Origin: Bacteroides caecimuris
Lineage (GTDB): Bacteria; Bacteroidota; Bacteroidia; Bacteroidales; Bacteroidaceae
Reading direction: 5' to 3'
Assembly (NCBI RefSeq): GCF_001688725.2
Contig: NZ_CP015401.2
Span: 1,488,001-1,552,000, forward strand
Length of the DNA stretch: 64,000 nucleotides
Positions 43,704 through 53,670 of this stretch are shown here, piece after piece. The notes beneath the pieces were generated by a model that saw only the letters and a program-made list of their open reading frames with translations, was not told the origin of the DNA and did not search any database. Each line of letters starts with the position of its first letter. The first letter of the stretch is position 1. The position numbers and the translations under genes are program-made.

Positions 43704-44597
43704 ATGAGCATAACTATTAGAAATCTCAATAAGATATATCCAAACGGGAATCATGCATTGAAAAACATCAATCTGGAAATCCCTGCAGGGATGTTTGGTT
43801 TATTGGGACCCAACGGTGCCGGCAAATCTACTTTAATGCGTATCTTGGTTGCATTAATGGAGCCGACTTCCGGACAAGTCGAAATTTGTGGTTACGATTT
43901 GATGAAACAGCGAAAAGAAATCCGTGGTATATTGGGATATCTACCTCAAGATTTTCGTTTTTTCGCCAAATATAAAACGTATGAATTTCTGGACTATGCA
44001 GCTCGCTTGTCGGGAATGACTCAAAACAGACAACGAAAGCAGGCTGTAGATGAAATGCTTGAAAATGTGGGGTTGTTTGATGTCCGGGAACGATATGCCA
44101 ACAAATTATCAGGAGGTATGAAACGGCGGTTGGGAATTGCACAGGCATTGATACACCACCCCAAAGTAATCATCGTAGATGAACCTACTACCGGACTTGA
44201 TCCAGAGGAGCGCATCCGTTTCCGTAATCTTCTTTCTGAAGTTAGCGAGAATGACGTAACAATCATCTTATCTACTCATATTGTTGGGGATATTTCAAGT
44301 ACCTGTAATAATATGGCGTTGATGAATCGGGGAGAAGTCTCTTTCTATGGTTCCCCGCAAGATATGTTGAAGAAAGCCGAAGGTAAGGTATGGCGAATCA
44401 GGGCCGGTGGTGACCAATTGCATGAGATCGATAAAAAATATCCGGTCATATCTACTATTCCGTCGGGGGCAGCCTGGGAGGTACAGGTGGTTGCCGATAG
44501 TGTGGAGGGATACGAAGCAGAGCCATTTTCTCCTAATCTTGAACATGCTTATGTATATTATATGGAGAATCAATTGAACCTTTGGATGAACGACTAA
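43704..44597 (+). CDS. ABC transporter ATP-binding protein
   Basis: A 297-residue ATPase. It starts with strand one and A-loop tyrosine (ITIRNLNKIY, Tyr12). Walker A GPNGAGKST is at 35-43, the signature LSGGMKRR at about 135-142, Walker B VIIVDEPTTGLD at about 155-167 and the H-loop STHIV near 193. A ~75-residue C-terminal domain follows. It should energise the permease encoded 15 bp downstream. It is first in the seven-gene hybrid cluster, and its nucleotide-binding domain is clearly related to that fused to the RND protein at 53671 (shared AGMFGLLGPNGAGKSTLMRI-type block). Confidence 0.93.
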   Translation: MSITIRNLNKIYPNGNHALKNINLEIPAGMFGLLGPNGAGKSTLMRILVALMEPTSGQVEICGYDLMKQRKEIRGILGYLPQDFRFFAKYKTYEFLDYAARLSGMTQNRQRKQAVDEMLENVGLFDVRERYANKLSGGMKRRLGIAQALIHHPKVIIVDEPTTGLDPEERIRFRNLLSEVSENDVTIILSTHIVGDISSTCNNMALMNRGEVSFYGSPQDMLKKAEGKVWRIRAGGDQLHEIDKKYPVISTIPSGAAWEVQVVADSVEGYEAEPFSPNLEHAYVYYMENQLNLWMND

Positions 44598-44612
44598 ACA
44601 TGATATGCTGAT

Positions 44613-47600
44613 ATGACCTTTTTATCTAATATACAATCGGTTGCAAAATATGAAAGTAAGTTATTAATAAGAAGTTGGTTCTTCAGAGTATTTACAGTAC
44701 TCGCCATAGGCATCACTACTCTTTTTAATTTTCTTTTATTTGTATCGGAGGACATTTCCGGTTTTTGGATTGCTACGTCTATTCCATCGAATATCCCTTA
44801 TTTAATCCTGTTGTTGTTGAATACAGGACAGGCTGTTATTGCTATCTTTCTAGCCTCCGATTTTCTGAAAAGAGATAAAAAACTAGATACATCGGAAGTC
44901 TTTTATGTCCGTCCGTTAAGTAATGCCGAATACGTTATTGGAAAGATCTGGGGAAACCTGCGTGTCTTCTTGTTGCTTAATCTCATTATAATGAGCATTA
45001 CTGTGGCATTTAATCTGACATCGGGAGAAGTGGACTGGATGGCTTATCTACTTTATTTTCTGTTGATTAGTGTACCTACTTTAATCTTTATCATCGGTTT
45101 ATCTATCTTTCTGATGTTGGTGTTGAAGAATCAGGCACTTACTTTCGTCCTATTGTTAGGGTATATCGGATTGACTGTATTCTATATTGAAGATAAGTTT
45201 TACTATCTCTTCGATTATATGGCTTACAGTCTCCCATTAATAAAGTCTACTATTGTCGGCTTTTCCAACTTGGAGGTGATTTTAAACCACCGGGCTATTT
45301 ACTTTTTTGCTGGGTTAGCGTTTGTCTTTTTCACAATCTTTTTGTTCCGGCGTCTACCTCACTCGTCACGCAGTAATTATCCATGGATATTTTTTTCTGT
45401 TTGTGCTCTTCTGTTGAGTTTTGCCTGTGGATATTGGCACGTACATTCGATATTGTATAAGAGCGATATACGGACAGTATATACACGTATTAATAACCAG
45501 TATGTTACTACTCCGAAGATGTGTATTCATCAATACGATTTTTCGATAGAACAACGTCCTGACAACTTTTTATCTGAAGTAACTATGAGAGGGGAGGCTC
45601 TGGACTCATCTGCCGTATTCACGTTCTGCCTGAATCCGGGATTAACCGTACGTTCTGTTCATTCAGGCGGACAATCTCTTCAATTTAAACGTGACAGGCA
45701 AATTGTGTTAGTAGATTTCGGTAGGGATCTGGCAAAAGGTGACACGGCTTCGGTGACATTTAAGTATGACGGGCGGATAGATCATTCGTTTTGTTATTTG
45801 GATATTCCTCCCGAAGTATTGCAAGCTTCGAAAAAGAAGTTTCTATTCAATATTGATAAGCAGTATAGTTTCCAGACGAAGGATTATCTGTTGCTTACTC
45901 CTGAAACATATTGGTATCCTCGTGCGGGGACGAGTTATAGTGATGAAAACCCGAATTGGCAACAAACTTATTTCAGTAATTATCATTTGAAGGTGAAACC
46001 TCTCGATGGATTGATTCCTCTTTCTCAAGGTGAGGGTAAGGGGGATGAACAGGGAACTTATACGTTTAAAGGGGATTTCCCGTCTCAAACCATATCGCTG
46101 GTTATTGGAGATTATCAGCAAAAAAGCGTATTGGCAGATAGTGTCTTGTATAGCATCTGGCACCTGAAAGGACATGACTTTTTTACAGCAGCCTTGGATT
46201 CTATTCACGATACTATTCCTTCACTGATACGTAATGTTAAAGACCAATTGGCACGAAATTATAAATTGGACTATCCTTTCAAACGGTTTTCGTTGATAGA
46301 AGTACCGATACAATTTGCCGGTTATGAGCGTGCCTGGTCGCAAGCACAAGAAACCATACAGCCTGAAATGGTCTTATTCCCAGAAAAAGGAGCGTTGTTT
46401 GATGAACTGGATGTAAAGAAACAGGTTCAAAATCACATACGATGGTCAAAATATGGAAATGGGAATGAAATCGGTATAAAAGAAGCGCAGATGCGTACAT
46501 TCAGCAATTTTGCCTGGATGTTTTTGCAAACAGAGGGGGATTATAATTTTTCATCAGATAGAGGAAAGGGTAATTTATCATCAGAATCAAATCCTTATTT
46601 CCTTTTTCCACAGATCTATAATTTTCGTTATAATATCTTCTCCTCAGAATGGCCGGTAGCCAACCGGGTGATTGAATTGTATTTGCAGAAGAAATCGGAG
46701 AATGAGGGATGGGAACGTCAGATTAATGGTATTAGTAATAATGAGAAGGCTATTCTGTTATTAGAAACGCGTACCTTTAAAGAACTATTGGCTGATGTCG
46801 AATTACGTAACCTGCAAAATAATATTGTCGGGCAGGAAGCAAGCCGCCTTTTTGCCCGGTCAGAAATAAATATGGGGGTAGAAGCTTTTAGAGATTCACT
46901 GTATTCGATGTTGAAACGTAATACCTTCCTGAATATAAAATTTGAGAATATGCTTGATACATTGGGGAAGATAAGCCGGACGGATATTCGTTCGTTGTTG
47001 GGAGAATGGGAAAAACCTACACCTCTTCCTTTTTACTCGTTGGGAGAACCTACATTGACTAAAATTGTCAACAAAGGTGGGGAAGAACTTTTTGTATTAA
47101 GAATGTTGGTAAGCAATAATTCGGATTACGAAGGGATTATTCACATGAATATTCGTAAGGATGGTTGGTGGAGTGATCCTTTGGAGGATCCCAGAGCCAG
47201 AATGAAAATAGAGATGCCCGCCCATACAACTAAAGAACTTGTTTCGGTTTGGGAAGACCAAATTCGTAACATTGAAATTAATACCATGCTTTCCGGCAAT
47301 CTACCTAATGTGATAAATCAGGAGATAGGTAATGTTAAGAATGAGCGGAACAGAATAGTTAAAGACAGTATTTATATATTGCCGGAATCGTCGTTCGAGC
47401 TGCCGGGAGAAGTTATTGTGGATAATGAAGATTCCACTCTTTTTGTTCTGTCTGCTCCTCCTATTATGGGGCTTCTGCCTAAGTGGCTGGATGAAGTCGA
47501 GGAGACACCTTTCAAATATTCAGGAATATCCTGGTGGCGTCCCCCTTTACAGTGGACGGCTACTACTAATAGTAAATATTATGGAAAATATATTCGCTCG

Positions 47601-47927
47601 GCTTTTGTGATAAAGAGTGGGGATGGCAGCCAGACTGCCACATGGAAAATTCCTGTACCGGAAGCCGGTCAATACGACTTGTATTACTATGTATTTAAAA
47701 ATGACGAACTCCGATGGAACAAGAATTTTCAGGGAGAATATCATTTTAAAGTACAGTACGACGGTGGAGCGGAAGATGCTTATATAAATTTAAGAAAAGC
47801 CAATGAAGGTTGGGAACAGCTGGGTAGCTATTACTTTGATTCTGATACTGTCCGGGTGGTTCTGACAGATGAATGTAAGCTGCGCTCTGTTACAGCCGAT
47901 GCGGTAAAAATAGTGAAACGATATTAA
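44613..47927 (+). CDS. ABC-2 permease fused to a peptidase-like and golvesin-like domain
   Basis: A 1104-residue protein in three parts. Residues ~15-285 have about seven membrane helices like ABC-2 permeases (SWFFRVFTVLAIGITTLF, WMAYLLYFLLISVP). Residues ~300-940 form a large extracytoplasmic region resembling M1-type aminopeptidases of Bacteroidetes permease fusions, but I see no HExxH zinc motif, so peptidase activity is doubtful. Residues ~975-1104 are a golvesin-like beta-sandwich (AGQYDLYYYVFKND ... SVTADAVKIV). It is the partner of the preceding ATPase. The big periplasmic part could bind substrate or contact the adaptor encoded downstream. Confidence 0.82.
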   Translation: MTFLSNIQSVAKYESKLLIRSWFFRVFTVLAIGITTLFNFLLFVSEDISGFWIATSIPSNIPYLILLLLNTGQAVIAIFLASDFLKRDKKLDTSEVFYVRPLSNAEYVIGKIWGNLRVFLLLNLIIMSITVAFNLTSGEVDWMAYLLYFLLISVPTLIFIIGLSIFLMLVLKNQALTFVLLLGYIGLTVFYIEDKFYYLFDYMAYSLPLIKSTIVGFSNLEVILNHRAIYFFAGLAFVFFTIFLFRRLPHSSRSNYPWIFFSVCALLLSFACGYWHVHSILYKSDIRTVYTRINNQYVTTPKMCIHQYDFSIEQRPDNFLSEVTMRGEALDSSAVFTFCLNPGLTVRSVHSGGQSLQFKRDRQIVLVDFGRDLAKGDTASVTFKYDGRIDHSFCYLDIPPEVLQASKKKFLFNIDKQYSFQTKDYLLLTPETYWYPRAGTSYSDENPNWQQTYFSNYHLKVKPLDGLIPLSQGEGKGDEQGTYTFKGDFPSQTISLVIGDYQQKSVLADSVLYSIWHLKGHDFFTAALDSIHDTIPSLIRNVKDQLARNYKLDYPFKRFSLIEVPIQFAGYERAWSQAQETIQPEMVLFPEKGALFDELDVKKQVQNHIRWSKYGNGNEIGIKEAQMRTFSNFAWMFLQTEGDYNFSSDRGKGNLSSESNPYFLFPQIYNFRYNIFSSEWPVANRVIELYLQKKSENEGWERQINGISNNEKAILLLETRTFKELLADVELRNLQNNIVGQEASRLFARSEINMGVEAFRDSLYSMLKRNTFLNIKFENMLDTLGKISRTDIRSLLGEWEKPTPLPFYSLGEPTLTKIVNKGGEELFVLRMLVSNNSDYEGIIHMNIRKDGWWSDPLEDPRARMKIEMPAHTTKELVSVWEDQIRNIEINTMLSGNLPNVINQEIGNVKNERNRIVKDSIYILPESSFELPGEVIVDNEDSTLFVLSAPPIMGLLPKWLDEVEETPFKYSGISWWRPPLQWTATTNSKYYGKYIRSAFVIKSGDGSQTATWKIPVPEAGQYDLYYYVFKNDELRWNKNFQGEYHFKVQYDGGAEDAYINLRKANEGWEQLGSYYFDSDTVRVVLTDECKLRSVTADAVKIVKRY

Positions 47928-47946
47928 TTAAAAAACAGTAAACTAT

Positions 47947-49443
47947 ATGCAAAGTGACTTACTACTATTAAAAAGAATACTACTGACAATTGTTGTTGTC
48001 ATGGGGGTTACCTTGTCTTCACGAGGGCAAATACCCCTAACGATTGACAAAGCGATGGAGATTGCGCAGGAGAATAGTCCTTCTCTTCGCCGTTCTTATA
48101 TGAATTTGGAGAGGTACCAACAGAATTTAGTTGCACAGAAGGCTTCATTGAAATCACGATTCTCGTTGAATCTGAATCCGTTGGAGTATAACAAAAATAG
48201 GCGTTTCGACAACCGTCTGTCACAATGGTATACCAATGAGACGCTCAATAGCAGTGGCACTTTGCAAATAGAACAGCCTATTTTGTGGACAGACGGTACG
48301 ATTTCTTTAATCAACAAATTCGGGTGGCAAGATAATAACTCTATTTTGGAGGGCAATAAAACCAGTGACCGGGCATTCAGTAATGATCTCTATCTGCAAT
48401 TGACGCAACCTATTTTCACTTATAACAAGCGGAAGATGGAATTGAAGCAAATAGAGTATGATTATGAAAATGCCAATATTAGTTATGCTTTGCAGCGGTT
48501 GAATACAGAAAAAAGTATAACAGAACAGTTTTATGCGGTTTATATGGCACAAAGTAATTTGGAAATCAGCCGTGAAGAATTAAGTAACGCCCAGCAGAGT
48601 TATGATATCATAAAAAACAAGGTAGAAGCGGATTTGGCTGCTAAAGATGAGCTTTTTCAGGCAGAGCTGAATCTTGCAACGGCCCGTTCGTCGGTAGACG
48701 AGAGTCTGGTTAATATGGAGAACGCGAAAGATAAATTGAAACAAACGCTGGGAATGAGACTGGATGAGGAAATCCTGGTGCTTGCAGAGGTTGATATAAA
48801 ACCGATTCAGGTGGATTTAGAGCAAGCGATCACACATGGATTAGGTTCACGTTTGGAGTTGCGTCAACGTGAAATAGAAAGTAAGGAGCTTGAATTTGAA
48901 ATGATTAAAACGAAAGCGTTGAATGAGTTTAAAGGGGATGTTTCTTTGTCATTCGGTTTGATGGGAGATAATCGTCATTTGAACCAAATGTTTAGTAATC
49001 CGACACAGAATCCACGCGTTTCGATTAGTTTTACTGTTCCTATCTTCGATTGGGGTGAAAAGAAGGCACGAATCAAAGCGCAAAAGATGGCGCAACGGAT
49101 TAACGAACTGGAATTTCACGAGGAGAAGGTGGATATAGAACTGAATATTCGTCAGGTATGGCGTAATCTCGAAAATCTGCGGACACAGATAAAAATAGCC
49201 GAACAAAATGTGCAAAATGCCCAATTGACTTATGATCTGAACCAGACACGTTATCGGGAAGGTGATATTACCGGTATGGAAATGAGTCAGTTTCAAACGC
49301 AGCTTTCGAATAAAAAAATCACTTATACGCAAGCATTAATCAACTACAGAATAGAATTACTTAATCTTAAAATTCTTTCATTGTATGACTTCGATAAGAA
49401 TATTCCTATTGTTCCGATGAAAGATATAATTGATAAAAAATAA
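47947..49443 (+). CDS. TolC-family outer-membrane efflux channel
   Basis: A 498-residue protein with a signal peptide (LLTIVVVMGVTLSSRGQ) and the two-fold repeated helix-strand pattern of TolC proteins. The first half has LTIDKAMEIAQENSPSLRRSY, and the helical repeat QAELNLATARSSVDESLVNMENAKDKL lies around 235. It provides the outer-membrane exit duct of the cluster. The ABC permease gene ends 19 bp upstream and the adaptor gene follows by 7 bp. Confidence 0.93.
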   Translation: MQSDLLLLKRILLTIVVVMGVTLSSRGQIPLTIDKAMEIAQENSPSLRRSYMNLERYQQNLVAQKASLKSRFSLNLNPLEYNKNRRFDNRLSQWYTNETLNSSGTLQIEQPILWTDGTISLINKFGWQDNNSILEGNKTSDRAFSNDLYLQLTQPIFTYNKRKMELKQIEYDYENANISYALQRLNTEKSITEQFYAVYMAQSNLEISREELSNAQQSYDIIKNKVEADLAAKDELFQAELNLATARSSVDESLVNMENAKDKLKQTLGMRLDEEILVLAEVDIKPIQVDLEQAITHGLGSRLELRQREIESKELEFEMIKTKALNEFKGDVSLSFGLMGDNRHLNQMFSNPTQNPRVSISFTVPIFDWGEKKARIKAQKMAQRINELEFHEEKVDIELNIRQVWRNLENLRTQIKIAEQNVQNAQLTYDLNQTRYREGDITGMEMSQFQTQLSNKKITYTQALINYRIELLNLKILSLYDFDKNIPIVPMKDIIDKK

Positions 49444-49450
49444 GCAGGCC

Positions 49451-50512
49451 ATGAAACAGTATCACATTTTAATTGCATCTTCTTTATTAGTGATTATAGC
49501 ATTGACAAGTTGTGGTGGAAGACCACAAAATGCCCCCAATAACATTGCTACTCCGGTATCTGTCGTTGAATTGAAGAAAGGGTCGATCAGTAAATTGATA
49601 AATACAACAGGAACGGTGCAGCCCACTTATGGGGTGTCTTTAAACGCTGAAATGAATGGCTTTTATAAGCTTCAGACTAACCCGAAAACCGGAAAACCCT
49701 TTAAGATGGGTGACAGGGTGAATAAGGGAACTCTGATTATTCAATTGGAAGACAGAGAATATGAGAATGGCATTGCTATTGACGCCAAACAGTTAAGTCT
49801 TGAAATAGCTGAACAGGAACAATCGAAGCAAAAGGCGCTTTATGAAAAAGGAGGAGTGACGATGAGCGAAATGCGGAACACGGAAGTTAAGGTGACGAAT
49901 GCCCGTTATGATTACGAAAATGCTCAGCTCAGCCTGGAAAAAATGAAAGTAAAAGCTCCGTTTGATGGAGTGATTGTTGATTTGCCGCATTATACAAATG
50001 ATATAAGAGTGGAACAAGGTAAAACGATGGTAAGTCTGATGGCTTATGACAAAATGTATATGGATATCAATCTGCCGGAAAGTAGTATTCGTTATATTAA
50101 AGAAGCGCAACCGGTGTATATTACTCACTATACCATACCCGGTGATACTTTGAAGGGGAAAATAAGTGAATTATCTCCCGCAATCAGTTCGGAGACACGT
50201 ACCTTTAAAGGAAAAGTGCTGGTTGATAACACTCAATTAAAATTGCGTCCGGGTATGTTTGCTAAAGCGGATATTGTGGTGGACAGAGCTGATAGTTCTA
50301 TTATTATCCCTAAAGACGTGATTTTATCGAACCGTCGGCGCAAATATGTATATATCGTTGAAAAGAATACTGCAAAGATACGTAATTTGGAGACTGGGTT
50401 GGAAGATGAATATAACATTGAAATTGTGTCCGGGCTTAATGTAAATGATAATCTGGTAGTGAAGGGTTTTGAAACATTGAAAGAAGATGCTAAAGTGAAA
50501 ATTCAAAAGTAA
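49451..50512 (+). CDS. Periplasmic adaptor lipoprotein of the RND/ABC pump
   Basis: A 353-residue membrane fusion protein. ATG 49451 is preferred over 49430 because it gives a clean lipoprotein leader, IIALTSCGG, right after the signal sequence. It has the lipoyl/barrel-sandwich segments (VSLNAEMNGFYKL, KAPFDGVIVDLPHY), an alpha-hairpin (around 115-150) and a beta-barrel domain with LRPGMFAKADIVVD. It links the inner-membrane pumps to the TolC channel. Confidence 0.92.
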   Translation: MKQYHILIASSLLVIIALTSCGGRPQNAPNNIATPVSVVELKKGSISKLINTTGTVQPTYGVSLNAEMNGFYKLQTNPKTGKPFKMGDRVNKGTLIIQLEDREYENGIAIDAKQLSLEIAEQEQSKQKALYEKGGVTMSEMRNTEVKVTNARYDYENAQLSLEKMKVKAPFDGVIVDLPHYTNDIRVEQGKTMVSLMAYDKMYMDINLPESSIRYIKEAQPVYITHYTIPGDTLKGKISELSPAISSETRTFKGKVLVDNTQLKLRPGMFAKADIVVDRADSSIIIPKDVILSNRRRKYVYIVEKNTAKIRNLETGLEDEYNIEIVSGLNVNDNLVVKGFETLKEDAKVKIQK

Positions 50513-50560
50513 ATCATTGGTGTGATGAATAAACGCATCTTTTGAAAACAGGAAATACTT

Positions 50561-53500
50561 ATGAAGAATATAATCAAATTTGCAGTAGGCAATCCGGTTA
50601 CGATTTGTATGATTGTATTTGCCCTCTTATTACTGGGAAAGGTATCATACGATCAGTTGAGTGTCGACTTATTGCCTGATCTGAATAATCCCCGATTGTT
50701 TATCGAATTGAAGGCGGGAGAACGTCCTCCTGAAGAGATTGAAAAACAATTTGTGAAAAATATGGAATCTATGGTCATCCGGCAGAGTGACGTTACGCAA
50801 GTCTCTTCGGTGATTAAAGCGGGGACGGCACGAATTACCGTAGAATATACTTGGACAAAGGATATGGATGAGGCTTTTCTCGATTTGCAGAAAGCTATGA
50901 ATCCGTTTGCACAGAACAAGGAGATTACTGAATTAAAAATTACGCAGCACGATGCGAATCTGTCACCGGTTGTCCTGATAGGTATGTCCCATCAGAATAT
51001 TACGGATATGGCAGAGCTGCGGAAGATTGCAGACAGTTATATTCGTAATGAGTTGATTCGTCTGGAAGGGGTTGCCGATGTAACTCTTTCAGGTGAGGAA
51101 GTGACTACTCTTACTGTTCAGACCGACCCTTACAAATTAGGTGCTTTCCAATTAAAGATTGAAGACATTGCTTCACGTATTGAATCTAATAATCAGAGTA
51201 TATCCGGAGGACGGGTAAGCGAGTTGGGGTTGCAATATCTAGTGAAAAGTTCGAGCCTGTTTTCTACAGAAGCCGATTTTGAAAACCTGATCGTTGGATA
51301 TAAACCGGTGCAACAGCAGGAGACTTCCGGGAATAGTTCTTCAGAAACAGTGATAGATGTAAATAAGGCTCCTATCTTCCTGAAAGAAATAGCGACTGTG
51401 CAATTTATGAACGCTCGTCCTGAGAATATTGTACGTATTAACGGGAAGCGCAGTATCGGTTTGTCTATTTACAAGGAAATGCGTTTTAATACAGTGAAAG
51501 TGGTAGATGAAGTAAGTAAACGGTTGGCGGTGATAGAGGATGCTTTACCTGGCTATCATTTTCAGGTCATTTCCAATCAGGGAACATTTATAAAAAATGC
51601 CATTGGAGAAGTGAAAAGCAGTGCTGTATTGGGGATTGTTCTTGCCATCATCGTATTGTTTGTCTTTCTTCGTCGAATGGGAACAACGCTGATTGTCAGT
51701 CTTTCTATCCCGATTTCTATTGTGGCAACTTTCAATTTGATGTTTTTCAACGGACTTACATTGAATATAATGACTTTGGGTGGATTGGCTCTTGGGGCGG
51801 GTATGCTGGTGGATAATGCTATTGTAGTCATAGAAAGTATTTTTCGGAATCAGGAAAAAGGAATGAGTGTCCATCAGGCTGTTATTACTGGAACTGCGGA
51901 AGTGGCGAATGCGGTCATTGCTTCTACATTGACGACTATTGTTGTTTTTCTCCCGATTGTTTATCTGCATGGAGCTTCGGGCGAATTATTTAAGGATCAG
52001 GCATGGACAGTAACTTTCTCACTTGTGTCCTCTTTGTTTGTGGCTATTCTGGTGATTCCGATGTTGTATGTTCAACTCTCCGGTAAGAAAGTGAAAATGG
52101 AAGAGGTGAAATCAATTCGTATTACAAGATATAGCAAGATACTTCGCAAATTGGTTCAGCACCGTTGGTGGGTGATTGGGGTGGCGGTGTTGCTGCTCGT
52201 TGTAACAGGGTTGTTGACTCCATTCATTGGAACAGAATTCATGCCACGGGCAGAAAGCAAAGTTTTTACTGCCGTTGTGAAAATGCCCGAAGGTACGCCA
52301 ATGGAGCGTACTGCGGCCGCTATCGGCAATCTCGAAGATCTATTGTATACTATTGTTGGAGGTGATTCTCTGTGTACGTTGTATAGCCATATCGGAGAAG
52401 GAAGCGGTTCGGTAAATGCTATATTTGAAGGAGAGAATACTGCGATGATGAAAGTTATTCTTTCGCCCGAATGTATTCTTTCGCCCGAAAGAGTTATTGC
52501 CCAGTTTATTGAAGAGGCAAAGAATCCCGACGGTCTGGAACTGTCTATACGGCAGGACGAAAACTCTTTGAGTTCGCTTTTAGGAAGCGAAGGGGCACCA
52601 ATCGTTGTAGAAGTGAAAGGGGAGGAACTGGACGAGGTAGCGCAGATTACTGAAGAGGTAAAAGAGCGGATGCTTAGGGTTGAAGGATTGTATGATGTCG
52701 TTACCTCCATAGAAGACGGTGCTCCGGAAGTGGTGATTTCGATAGATCGTACCATAGCCGGTATAAATAATTTGAGTGTCGCTACGGTAATTGAACAGTT
52801 AAAACAGCAATTAAGTGGCAAAGAGGTTGGTAAAATGGAATATCGTGGCGAGATGCGTGATATTGTGATAAAAGTGCCGGATATATCGCTGGGATCCCTT
52901 GGAGCACTTGTCATTAGAAGCGGTGCTCAGGAATTTCTGTTGCATGAGATTGCTACTATTACTTATGGACAGGCACCTAAAGAAATTTTACGCCGTAATC
53001 AGAGTCGTATAAGTAAAATAATGGCTAACATGGATGCTGGAAAATCTCTTGATAAAATGGCTGCGGAAGTACGTCTGGCGGTTAAGGATATTGATTTACC
53101 TGCTAATTATCATATCACAGTGACCGGAGAAGAGGAAAAAAGGCAGGAATCTATGCACAGTTTGTTGTTTGCTTTGTTACTCTCTGTTGTACTTGTTTAT
53201 ATGGTAATGGCTTCACAGTTTGAATCATTGTTGCACCCTTTTACCATTCTACTGACTATTCCGTTGGCGGTGGTAGGTGCTGTCCTGCTTTTCTTTATTA
53301 CCGGAACAACCATTAATATGATGGGAGTTATCGGCATCGTGATGTTGGGAGGTATTGCTGTTAACAATTCTATTATTTTGGTAGACCGTATCAACCAGCT
53401 TAGTCAGGCAGGAATGGAACTGACTGATGCTATTGTAGAAGCAGGACAACAACGTATCCGTCCTATCATCATGACCACATTGACAACGATTCTGGCTATG

Positions 53501-53659
53501 TTTCCGATGACATTCGGTTTTGGTGAAGGTGCTTCTCTTCGTTCGCCGATGGCCATTGCCGTTATTGGAGGATTGATAACTTCTACTTTGATGAGTTTGA
53601 TGGTTATCCCATGTGTATACTATGTCCTTGAAAAAATGAAAAGGCGTATCAATCATTGA
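50561..53659 (+). CDS. RND efflux permease
   Basis: A 1032-residue RND transporter with twelve membrane segments and two large periplasmic loops. Membrane segment 4 has LVDNAIVVIES (Asp418-Asn419) and segment 10 NNSIILVDRIN (Asn935-Asn936, Asp942). It therefore lacks the Lys of AcrB segment 10, as in SwrC-type RND pumps, where the acidic residue pattern is shifted. It is followed 11 bp later by a second RND protein, so the two may form a mixed trimer like MdtBC. It has no fused ATPase. Confidence 0.93.
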   Translation: MKNIIKFAVGNPVTICMIVFALLLLGKVSYDQLSVDLLPDLNNPRLFIELKAGERPPEEIEKQFVKNMESMVIRQSDVTQVSSVIKAGTARITVEYTWTKDMDEAFLDLQKAMNPFAQNKEITELKITQHDANLSPVVLIGMSHQNITDMAELRKIADSYIRNELIRLEGVADVTLSGEEVTTLTVQTDPYKLGAFQLKIEDIASRIESNNQSISGGRVSELGLQYLVKSSSLFSTEADFENLIVGYKPVQQQETSGNSSSETVIDVNKAPIFLKEIATVQFMNARPENIVRINGKRSIGLSIYKEMRFNTVKVVDEVSKRLAVIEDALPGYHFQVISNQGTFIKNAIGEVKSSAVLGIVLAIIVLFVFLRRMGTTLIVSLSIPISIVATFNLMFFNGLTLNIMTLGGLALGAGMLVDNAIVVIESIFRNQEKGMSVHQAVITGTAEVANAVIASTLTTIVVFLPIVYLHGASGELFKDQAWTVTFSLVSSLFVAILVIPMLYVQLSGKKVKMEEVKSIRITRYSKILRKLVQHRWWVIGVAVLLLVVTGLLTPFIGTEFMPRAESKVFTAVVKMPEGTPMERTAAAIGNLEDLLYTIVGGDSLCTLYSHIGEGSGSVNAIFEGENTAMMKVILSPECILSPERVIAQFIEEAKNPDGLELSIRQDENSLSSLLGSEGAPIVVEVKGEELDEVAQITEEVKERMLRVEGLYDVVTSIEDGAPEVVISIDRTIAGINNLSVATVIEQLKQQLSGKEVGKMEYRGEMRDIVIKVPDISLGSLGALVIRSGAQEFLLHEIATITYGQAPKEILRRNQSRISKIMANMDAGKSLDKMAAEVRLAVKDIDLPANYHITVTGEEEKRQESMHSLLFALLLSVVLVYMVMASQFESLLHPFTILLTIPLAVVGAVLLFFITGTTINMMGVIGIVMLGGIAVNNSIILVDRINQLSQAGMELTDAIVEAGQQRIRPIIMTTLTTILAMFPMTFGFGEGASLRSPMAIAVIGGLITSTLMSLMVIPCVYYVLEKMKRRINH

Positions 53660-53670
53660 ACTAAAAAAGG

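Noticed and set aside
50561..53659. Loss of the AcrB segment-10 lysine as evidence of a dead pump
   Set aside because: SwrC-type RND pumps naturally have Asn at this position with a nearby Asp, so the pattern is normal for that branch.
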